Shown piece after piece: positions 1-5,690 of a stretch of 6,126 bases of DNA. Source of the DNA: an uncultured Collinsella sp. (GTDB lineage Bacteria > Actinomycetota > Coriobacteriia > Coriobacteriales > Coriobacteriaceae); the NCBI GenBank assembly GCA_958372035.1, contig CATXML010000082.1, forward strand, positions 1-6,126, written 5' to 3'. Each line of letters starts with the position of its first letter. Within the stretch, counting starts at the first letter, position 1. Below the pieces are notes generated by a model that saw nothing but the letters and a program-made list of their open reading frames with translations, was not told where the DNA came from and did no database searches. Made by a program: the position numbers and the translations under genes.

Positions 1-408
1 GCTCTGTACTTCTTCCTCTTCACCTTCCTTATTAAGAAGCTCAACCTCCACACGCCTGGTCGCGAGGAGGAGTCCGAGCTCGCCGAGTCCGTTGCCGAGG
101 GTGAGGCCGCCGCGTCTGTCGCGGTGAAGCAGGGCGCTGTTGCCGCGGCTCCCGCAGAGGGCGTCGATGCAGGCATCGCCGACCTGGTCGCAGGTCTTGG
201 CGGCAAGGACAACATCGAGGAGCTCGAGAACTGCTTTACGCGTCTCCGCGTGAACGTTAAGAACCCGGACCTCATCAATGAGGACCTCATCAACCACGTG
301 CCCAACAGCGGCATCAACCGCAACGGCAACAATATCCAGATCATCTTTGGCATGAAGGTCGCCGAGATGCGCGACAAGGTCGAAAACGCAATTGAGAAGG
401 AGCAGTAA
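1..408 (+). CDS. PTS alpha-glucoside permease, EIIC end plus EIIB domain (5' truncated)
   Basis: The reading frame is open from the first base to the TAA at 406-408, so this is the last 135 residues of a longer protein that begins upstream. An internal GTG at 124 is not a real start, because it lies in the middle of the linker. Residues 1-11 are hydrophobic and end in IKKLNLHTPGREEE, which looks like the last EIIC membrane helix and its cytoplasmic exit. An Ala/Glu-rich linker follows (about 21-58), then an EIIB domain from about residue 60. The motif ENCFTRLR carries the expected phospho-acceptor cysteine at residue 78 (nt 232-234). In this family EIIB passes phosphate from EIIA to the sugar while EIIC carries it across the membrane. 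No EIIA domain is visible, so it must lie upstream or be supplied in trans. The alpha-glucoside (maltose-type) assignment rests on the GH4 neighbour and the overall resemblance to GlvC/MalX-like permeases; the exact sugar is inferred. Confidence 0.88.
   Translation, partial: ALYFFLFTFLIKKLNLHTPGREEESELAESVAEGEAAASVAVKQGAVAAAPAEGVDAGIADLVAGLGGKDNIEELENCFTRLRVNVKNPDLINEDLINHVPNSGINRNGNNIQIIFGMKVAEMRDKVENAIEKEQ
397..402 (+). promoter_or_regulatory. Ribosome binding site of the GH4 gene
   Basis: AAGGAG lies inside the last codons of the permease gene, 9 nt before the ATG at 412. With only 3 nt between the two genes, it supports that start and implies translation coupled to the permease on one transcript. 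Confidence 0.75.
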
Positions 409-411
409 ACA

Positions 412-1794
412 ATGATCATTACTCTGTGTGGTGGCGGATCCACCTTTACCCCCGGCATCGTCAAGTCCATCGCTCTGCGCAAGGACGAGCTCGACGTTGA
501 CGAGATTCGTCTGTACGACATCAACGAGGAGCGTCAGCGCAAGATCGGCGTGCTCGTGGACTGGATTTTGCACGAGGACCTCGGCCTGGACATCAAGCTC
601 ACGGTGACCACCGACAAGGAGACTGCCTTTACGGACGCGAGCTTCGTGTTTGCCCAGATGCGCGTGGGCGGCTATGCCATGCGCGAGCAGGACGAGAAGA
701 TTCCGCTGCGTCACGGCTGCGTGGGCCAGGAGACCTGCGGTTGCGGCGGCCTTGCCTACGGCATGCGCACCATCTTCCCCATGGTCGAGCTGATCGATGA
801 CGTCGAGAAGTACGCCAAGAAGGATTACTGGATTCTCAACTACTCCAACCCTGCTGCCATCGTCTCTGAGGGCTGCCGCGTGCTGCGTCCCAACGCTCGC
901 ATCATCAACATCTGCGACATGCCGATCGCGATCATCGACGTGGTTTGCGCCGCACTCGATATCGACAAGAAGGATGTCGAGTACGATTACTTTGGCCTCA
1001 ACCACTTTGGTTGGTTCACCTCGATTCGCCACAAGGGCGAGGAGGTGCTCCCGCAGCTGCGCGAGTACATCAAGGAGCATGAGATTCTGCTGCCTGACTC
1101 CTACCTCAAGGGCATGGGCTCGCTCATGGCAAAGAAGCCCGAGGAGGCCACTGACGAGCACCCCGAGCAGAACCGCCACACCAAGGGCAGCTGGTACTAC
1201 GTCTGGAAGGGCGAGTACGAGATTATGGAGTGCTTCCCGGAGTACCTGCCCAACACGTATCTGAACTACTACCTGCAGCAGAAGGAGTTCGTCGAGCATT
1301 CCAACCCCGAACGCACCCGTGCTAACGAGGTTGAGGAGACGCGTGAGAAGAACCTCTTCGACGGCATCGACCACTACGAGAAGACCGGCGAGATCGACGA
1401 GAGCACGTTCTATGCGGGCAGCCACGGCGACTGGATTGCCGACCTGGCTATCGCTCTGAAGAACGACACCAAGCAGCGCTTCCTGGTCATTTGCGAGAAC
1501 AAGGGCGCTATCCCCAACATGCCCTACGACGCTATGGTCGAGCTGCCTGCCTACATTGGCAAGAACGGCCCCGAGGTCATCAGCCGCGACAACATTCCTC
1601 TGTTCCAGCAAGGTCTTATGATGCAGCAGCTGAACTCCGAGAAGCTCGTGGTCGAGGCTACGATCGAGGGTTCGTACGAGAAGGCGCTCAAGGCCTTCAC
1701 GCTCAACAAGACCGTGCCGTCGATGAAGGTCGCCAAGGAGGTTCTCGACGACATGATCGAGGCCAACAAGGGTTACTGGCCCGAGCTTAAGTAA
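412..1794 (+). CDS. 6-phospho-alpha-glucosidase, glycoside hydrolase family 4
   Basis: This 460-residue cytoplasmic enzyme is close to the usual GH4 length (about 440-470). GH4 enzymes use NAD+ and a divalent metal (typically Mn2+) to cleave glycosidic bonds by an oxidation-elimination route. Visible motifs are the N-terminal Rossmann loop CGGGSTFTP (6-14), GQETCGCGG (105-113) in the active-site region, NYSNPAA (143-149), CDMP (168-171), NHFGWF (197-202) and ENKGAIPNMP (362-371). Cys168 and His198 match the family's metal ligands. CDMP, as opposed to CNVP, is the signature reported for 6-phospho-alpha-glucosidases over 6-phospho-beta-glucosidases. The protein would hydrolyse the 6-phosphate of maltose or a related alpha-glucoside delivered by the PTS permease just upstream, giving glucose 6-phosphate plus sugar. 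The ATG at 412 is supported by a strong Shine-Dalgarno. One oddity is Cys111, where I expect Pro or another small residue. Specificity for alpha is fairly sure; the natural sugar is not. Confidence 0.93.
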   Translation: MIITLCGGGSTFTPGIVKSIALRKDELDVDEIRLYDINEERQRKIGVLVDWILHEDLGLDIKLTVTTDKETAFTDASFVFAQMRVGGYAMREQDEKIPLRHGCVGQETCGCGGLAYGMRTIFPMVELIDDVEKYAKKDYWILNYSNPAAIVSEGCRVLRPNARIINICDMPIAIIDVVCAALDIDKKDVEYDYFGLNHFGWFTSIRHKGEEVLPQLREYIKEHEILLPDSYLKGMGSLMAKKPEEATDEHPEQNRHTKGSWYYVWKGEYEIMECFPEYLPNTYLNYYLQQKEFVEHSNPERTRANEVEETREKNLFDGIDHYEKTGEIDESTFYAGSHGDWIADLAIALKNDTKQRFLVICENKGAIPNMPYDAMVELPAYIGKNGPEVISRDNIPLFQQGLMMQQLNSEKLVVEATIEGSYEKALKAFTLNKTVPSMKVAKEVLDDMIEANKGYWPELK

Positions 1795-1826
1795 AGGCAA
1801 CAGGGTCGCTGGCCGCATACCTAGAG

Positions 1827-1864
1827 CAATGCCCCGTCCACGTGATTGCGTGGACGGGGCATTG
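1827..1864 (+). terminator. Rho-independent terminator after the GH4 gene
   Basis: A perfect 16-bp inverted repeat pairs 1827-1842 (CAATGCCCCGTCCACG) with 1849-1864 around a 6-nt loop, TGATTG. It starts 32 nt after the GH4 stop codon. The stem is GC-rich in the middle. The following bases are TCATTT, so the U-tract is short and interrupted, but the stem strength and placement make it a good intrinsic terminator that separates the sugar operon from the hydrogenase operon. Confidence 0.85.
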
Positions 1865-1890
1865 TCATTTGGTAACGCGTTTTATCAAAT
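1862..1890 (+). promoter_or_regulatory. Possible sigma-70-type promoter of the hydrogenase operon
   Basis: TTGTCA (1862-1867, 5 of 6 to TTGACA) is separated by 17 nt from TCAAAT (1885-1890, 4 of 6 to TATAAT). It lies in the AT-richer gap after the terminator and would give a leader of roughly 150 nt before the ATG at 2051. The -35 shares three bases with the terminator's 3' arm and the -10 is weak, so this is only a candidate. An octamer palindrome AACGCGTT (1874-1881) sits in the spacer and could be a repressor site. Confidence 0.25.
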
Positions 1891-1903
1891 ATGGCATTTA
1901 TCT

Positions 1904-1926
1904 GCGGTAATGTTCTATTTCACCGC
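1904..1926 (+). other. Short imperfect dyad in the leader region
   Basis: GCGGTAAT (1904-1911) can pair with ATT-TC-ACCGC (1917-1926), giving eight base pairs with a 2-nt bulge and a 5-nt loop (GTTCT). It could be a leader hairpin or a regulator site upstream of the hydrogenase operon, or chance. Nothing else recognisable was found between it and the gene start; I see no known riboswitch core in 1927-2035. Confidence 0.2.
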
Positions 1927-2037
1927 TGAGGACGACGTTTCATACCGCCTGCCGAACCGTGTCGCTGCCAAACAATTTTATAGGTCAGTGTTGTGCGTGT
2001 AGCAACTTCGCTCGGTCTCGCCTCCGGGCTGCCATGT

Positions 2038-2045
2038 GAGAGGGG
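2038..2045 (+). promoter_or_regulatory. Ribosome binding site selecting the ATG at 2051
   Basis: GAGAGGGG ends 5 nt before the ATG at 2051. A GTG at 2036 in the same frame would add five residues, but it has no Shine-Dalgarno upstream and would overlap this one. The ATG at 2051 is therefore preferred. Confidence 0.65.
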
Positions 2046-2050
2046 ATCTT

Positions 2051-3883
2051 ATGGCTCGACTGCACGTAATGGAACGCAGCCACGCTCAGGCCGTCATGGA
2101 CGACCTGCACGATGCGCTCGGACGCCGTCTGGCGGTGAGTTCGCTCGCCCCGTGTCCCGTTGAGTTTACGGCAGCGCTCGTCAACCTGTGCTCCACCCAG
2201 AGCTGTGGTAAGTGCACGCCCTGCCGCGTGGGCCTGAGTGCGCTGAGCGATTTGCTCGCCGATGTGCTCGAGGGCCGCGCCGACGAGTCCACGCTCAACT
2301 TGATTGAGCGCACCGCCCGCACCATCTACCTTTCGAGCGACTGCGCCATCGGCTACGAGGCCGGCGCCATGGCACTCACGGCCATTCGCGGCTTTCGCGA
2401 CGATTTTGAGCACCACATCCGCGAGCATTCCTGCGGCTTTGATCGCGAGGCCCGCGTTCCGTGCGTCTCGGGCTGCCCGGCGCACGTCGACATTCCCGGG
2501 TACATTTCACTCGTCGAGGCCGGCCGCTATGCCGATGCCGTCAAGGTCATCCGCAAGAACAATCCGCTGCCGCTCGTCTGCGGCTTGGTGTGCGAGCATC
2601 CCTGCGAGATGCACTGCCGTCGCGGCATGGTCGACGACCCCATGAACATCCTCGCCCTCAAGCGTTTTGCCGTTGAGCACAGTGACCTCAACGACCACAA
2701 GCCGCATGTAGTGGACAACACCGGTAAGCGCGTCGCTGTGATCGGCGGCGGCCCGGCCGGCCTTTCCTGCGCCTACTACCTGGCCGTGATGGGCCATAAG
2801 GTGACCATCTTTGAGCAGCGTCACCACTTGGGCGGCATGCTGCGCTACGGCATCCCCAGCTATCGTCTGCCGCGTGAGCGCCTGCAGGCCGAGATTGACT
2901 GGATCTTGAGTGCCGGCATCGATGTGGAACTCGACCACTCCGTGAACGGCGAGGAGCTCGCCCGTCTGCGCGACGAGTTCGATGCCGTCTACCTGGCCAT
3001 CGGTGCCCATAGCGACAAGAAGCTCGGCCTTCCGGGCGAAGAGGCGCCCGGCGTGGAGTCGGCCGTCAAGATGCTGCGCGCCATCGGTGACGACGAGCTG
3101 CCCGACCTGAGCGGCCAGCGCGTGTGCGTCATCGGCGGCGGCAACGTGGCCATGGACGTGGCTCGCTCTGCCGTGCGCTGCGGTGCCGAAAAGGTGAGCA
3201 TTGTCTACCGCCGCCGCATCTGCGATATGACGGCCCAGGACGCCGAGATTGCCGGTGCCCAGGCCGAGGGCTGCGAGGTTCTGGAGCTGACGGCGCCGCT
3301 CGCCATCGAGACGGGCGAGGACGGTCGCGTGAGCGGCCTGCGCGTGCAGCCGCAGATTATCGGCGAGCCCCGTCGCGGTCGTCCGGCCCCGCGTGCCGCC
3401 GCGACGCCCGAGCGCGTCATTCCCTGCGAGCGCGTGTTCGTGGCCATTGGCCAGGACATCGATTCCAAGCCGTTTGAGGACATGGGTATCGCCTGCAAGT
3501 GGGCCTGCGTCATCACCGACTCGGACGGCGCCGTGCCCAACTTCGATGGCCTCTTTAGCGGCGGCGACTGTCAGACCGGCCCCGCCACCGTTATCCGCGC
3601 CATCAACGCCGGCCGCGTGGCCTCGGCAAATATCGACCGCTACCTGGGCTTCGATCACAAGATCAAACTCGAGGTCGAGCTGCCGACCGTCCAGTTTAAG
3701 GGTAAGCACGAGTGCGGCCGCTGCGAGCTGGGCGAGCGCGAGGCCGGCGAGCGTATTCACGATTGGGATCTGGTCGAGCAAGGCCTTACCGAGGAGGAGG
3801 CACACCAGGAGGCGAGCCGCTGCCTGCGTTGCGATCACTTTGGCTTTGGCGCGTTCCGCGGAGGGAGGAACCTGGAATGGTAG
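2051..3883 (+). CDS. Iron-sulfur flavoprotein: NuoF-type 4Fe-4S domain fused to GltD-like NAD(P)H oxidoreductase
   Basis: This 610-residue soluble protein has three visible parts. (1) Residues 1-126 match the C-terminal cluster domain of NuoF/HydB: SCGKCTPCR gives C52, C55 and C58, with the fourth ligand at C98 (DCAIG). The FMN/NADH-binding and SLBB parts of NuoF are absent. (2) Residues 130-210 are the GltD/dihydropyrimidine-dehydrogenase N-terminal cluster domain: CVSGCP (C138, C142), then C177, C181, C185 and C189, normally holding two 4Fe-4S clusters. (3) Residues 226-535 are the two-dinucleotide fold: FAD site VIGGGPAG (230-237), nucleotide site VIGGGNVAMD (360-369), VYRRR (385-389) and the FAD-closing SGGDCQTGPATVI (503-515). 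The GGGNxA form recalls NADPH-binding GltD proteins, so NADPH is plausible but unproven. A tail carries two CxxC pairs (C555/C558 and C591/C594). With no glutamate synthase large subunit nearby and a 7-nt overlap with the hydrogenase gene, its likely job is to exchange electrons between NAD(P)H and the hydrogenase. Confidence 0.88.
   Translation: MARLHVMERSHAQAVMDDLHDALGRRLAVSSLAPCPVEFTAALVNLCSTQSCGKCTPCRVGLSALSDLLADVLEGRADESTLNLIERTARTIYLSSDCAIGYEAGAMALTAIRGFRDDFEHHIREHSCGFDREARVPCVSGCPAHVDIPGYISLVEAGRYADAVKVIRKNNPLPLVCGLVCEHPCEMHCRRGMVDDPMNILALKRFAVEHSDLNDHKPHVVDNTGKRVAVIGGGPAGLSCAYYLAVMGHKVTIFEQRHHLGGMLRYGIPSYRLPRERLQAEIDWILSAGIDVELDHSVNGEELARLRDEFDAVYLAIGAHSDKKLGLPGEEAPGVESAVKMLRAIGDDELPDLSGQRVCVIGGGNVAMDVARSAVRCGAEKVSIVYRRRICDMTAQDAEIAGAQAEGCEVLELTAPLAIETGEDGRVSGLRVQPQIIGEPRRGRPAPRAAATPERVIPCERVFVAIGQDIDSKPFEDMGIACKWACVITDSDGAVPNFDGLFSGGDCQTGPATVIRAINAGRVASANIDRYLGFDHKIKLEVELPTVQFKGKHECGRCELGEREAGERIHDWDLVEQGLTEEEAHQEASRCLRCDHFGFGAFRGGRNLEW
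3864..3868 (+). promoter_or_regulatory. Ribosome binding site of the hydrogenase gene
   Basis: GGAGG lies 8 nt before the ATG at 3877, inside the end of the flavoprotein gene. This ATG overlaps the upstream stop as ATGGTAG, an arrangement typical of coupled translation. A second in-frame ATG at 3934 also has GGAG (3922-3925) 8 nt upstream, so internal initiation there is possible. Confidence 0.7.
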
Positions 3884-5688
3884 AGCCCAACAAAACCACT
3901 GTCAGCGACAACACCGAAAGCGGAGCACTCAACATGGTCAAGCTCACGATCGATAATTGCGAGGTCGTGGTGCCCGAGCACACCACGATCCTGGACGCGG
4001 CCAAGTCCGCCGGCATTCAGATTCCCACCCTGTGCTATCTGCGCGATTTAAACGAGATTGGCGGTTGCCGCGTGTGCGTGGTCGAGGTCGAGGGCTGCGA
4101 CCAGCTGGTTGCCGCCTGCAACAACTACGTGCTCGACGGCATGGTGGTCCACACCAACAGCCCCAAGGCCCGCGAGGCCCGTCGCACCAACGTGCAGCTG
4201 CTGCTGTCCCAGCACGACTCGCGCTGTACGAGCTGCGTGCGCAGTGGTAACTGCAATCTGCAGACCATCGCCAACGACCTGGGCATCTTCTATCTGCCGT
4301 ACGAGCAGCACCTGGCGCGCGAGGGCTGGGACTTCGATTTCCCCATCATCCGCGATAACGACAAGTGCATCAAATGCATGCGCTGCATCAAGGTGTGTGA
4401 GAGCGTGCAGGGCTTAGGGATTTGGGATCTGACCAACCGCGCCACGCATACCGCCGTGGGTACCCGCGGGCGCGCGCCGATCGGCAAGACCGATTGCGTC
4501 GCGTGCGGCCAGTGCATTACACATTGTCCGACGGGCGCACTGCGCGAGCGCGACGATACCGAGACCGTGTTCGATGCTCTCGCCGATCCCGTCAAAATCG
4601 TGCTGGTGCAGATTGCGCCGGCCGTGCGTAGCGCCTGGGGCGAGGAGCTCGGCATTCCGCGCGAGGAGGCCACCGTCGAGCGCCTGGCTTGCGCGCTGCG
4701 CCGCGTTGGCTTTGAGTACGTGTTCGACACCGATTTCTCGGCCGACCTCACCATTATGGAGGAGGGCTCCGAGCTGCTCGAGCGCCTGGGTAAGGCCGCC
4801 AAGGGCGAGGGCGACAGTCGCGGCTGGCCCATGTTTACGAGCTGCTGCCCGGGCTGGGTACGCTTTGTGAAGGCGCGCTATCCGGAGTTTGTCGACAGCC
4901 TGTCCACGTCCAAGTCGCCGCAGCAGATGTTCGGCGCCATCGCCAAGACCTACTACGCCAAGGCGCTGGGCGTGGAGCCCGAGCGCCTGTTCGTGGTGTC
5001 CGTGATGCCGTGTACGGCCAAGAAGGCCGAGTGTGCGCTGCCGAGCATGGTGGGCGAGGGAGGTTCACCCGACGTGGACGTTGCGCTGACGGTGCGCGAG
5101 ATGGTGCGCATGATCCGCGCGAGCCACGTGAGCGTGGACACGCTTACCGAGGAGCCGCTCGATACGCCGCTGGGCTTTGGCACGGGCGCGGGTGTGATCT
5201 TTGGCGCCACGGGCGGCGTGATGGAGGCCGCCGTGCGCTCGGCATATTACCTGGTGACGGGCGAGAACCCCGACGCCGACTTCTTTACCGACGTGCGCGG
5301 CCTGGACGGCTGGAAGGAAGCCGTGGCCGATATCGATGGCACCAAGGTGCGCGTCGCCGTGGCACACGGGCTGGGAAACGCTGCCCGTCTGCTCGACGCG
5401 ATTCGCGACGGCCGCGTGAGTTATGACTTCGTTGAGGTTATGGCATGCCCGGGCGGCTGCGTCGGTGGCGGCGGTCAGCCCATCCATGACGGCTGTGAGC
5501 TGGCAGCCGAGCGCGGCCAGGTACTGTGGGGCCTCGATGCGAACGCCAAGATTCGCTTCTCGCACGAGAATCCCGATGTCCAGGCGTGCTATCGCGAGTT
5601 CTTGGGTGCGCCGCTGTCGCCGCTGGCCGAGGGATTGCTGCATACCGACCATCACGCATGGACGATGCCTAACGAGGGGACGTGCTAG
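3877..5688 (+). CDS. hydA: [FeFe]-hydrogenase catalytic subunit, multi-cluster form
   Basis: This 603-residue cytoplasmic enzyme would interconvert H2 with protons and electrons. A 2Fe-2S plant-ferredoxin-like domain begins near residue 20, with C53, C64, C67 and C81. A His-ligated 4Fe-4S motif follows (H113, C117, C120, C126), then two 4Fe-4S motifs, C164/C167/C170/C174 and C207/C210/C213/C217. The H-cluster domain has all three signatures: TSCCPGW (321-327), MPCTAKKAE (377-385) and MACPGGCVGGGGQP (522-535). By comparison with Clostridium CpI, C324, C379, C524 and C528 hold the H-cluster, and the proton path residues C323, E296, E299 and S343 are present. Length and domain order resemble CpI, with no extra C-terminal flavin or sensory domain, so a catalytic rather than sensory enzyme is expected. 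The start at 3877 overlaps the flavoprotein stop; an ATG at 3934 would remove a polar 19-residue extension just ahead of the ferredoxin fold. The partner gene points to the glutamate-synthase-linked group A2. Maturation genes hydE, hydF and hydG are not in the window. Confidence 0.95.
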   Translation: MVEPNKTTVSDNTESGALNMVKLTIDNCEVVVPEHTTILDAAKSAGIQIPTLCYLRDLNEIGGCRVCVVEVEGCDQLVAACNNYVLDGMVVHTNSPKAREARRTNVQLLLSQHDSRCTSCVRSGNCNLQTIANDLGIFYLPYEQHLAREGWDFDFPIIRDNDKCIKCMRCIKVCESVQGLGIWDLTNRATHTAVGTRGRAPIGKTDCVACGQCITHCPTGALRERDDTETVFDALADPVKIVLVQIAPAVRSAWGEELGIPREEATVERLACALRRVGFEYVFDTDFSADLTIMEEGSELLERLGKAAKGEGDSRGWPMFTSCCPGWVRFVKARYPEFVDSLSTSKSPQQMFGAIAKTYYAKALGVEPERLFVVSVMPCTAKKAECALPSMVGEGGSPDVDVALTVREMVRMIRASHVSVDTLTEEPLDTPLGFGTGAGVIFGATGGVMEAAVRSAYYLVTGENPDADFFTDVRGLDGWKEAVADIDGTKVRVAVAHGLGNAARLLDAIRDGRVSYDFVEVMACPGGCVGGGGQPIHDGCELAAERGQVLWGLDANAKIRFSHENPDVQACYREFLGAPLSPLAEGLLHTDHHAWTMPNEGTC

Positions 5689-5690
5689 CG

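Noticed and set aside
124..408. Stand-alone EIIB protein starting at GTG 124
   Set aside because: The frame is open to the window edge and encodes the EIIC end and linker in continuity, with no ribosome binding site at 124.
1927..2035. Riboswitch or tRNA in the intergenic gap
   Set aside because: No cloverleaf and no recognised aptamer core could be made out; only short weak pairings are present.
1985..2485. Minus-strand frame of 166 codons overlapping the promoter gap and the flavoprotein 5' end
   Set aside because: No motifs, low-complexity composition, and it lies opposite the conserved NuoF-type cysteine domain.
2507..3838. Long open frame of 443 codons on the minus strand opposite the flavoprotein gene
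   Set aside because: Its product is Ala/His/Gly-rich with no recognisable motif, and the plus strand encodes several well-conserved cofactor motifs over the whole length. Long antisense frames are common in GC-rich coding DNA.
3712..3876. Longer hydrogenase N-terminus starting at 3712
   Set aside because: This stretch lies inside the flavoprotein coding region in another frame, is Arg/Gly-rich without motifs, and the strong Shine-Dalgarno is at 3864-3868.
2051..3883. True glutamate synthase small subunit (gltD)
   Set aside because: There is no glutamate synthase large subunit next to it, it has an added NuoF cluster domain and a cysteine tail, and it overlaps a hydrogenase gene.
2051..5688. 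Classical electron-bifurcating HydABC hydrogenase
   Set aside because: The HydB FMN and SLBB domains and a HydC/NuoE-like 2Fe-2S subunit are missing from the window.
3877..5688. Sensory (group C) [FeFe]-hydrogenase
   Set aside because: No PAS domain is visible, all catalytic and proton-path residues match the productive enzyme, and the partner is a flavoprotein and not a kinase or phosphatase.
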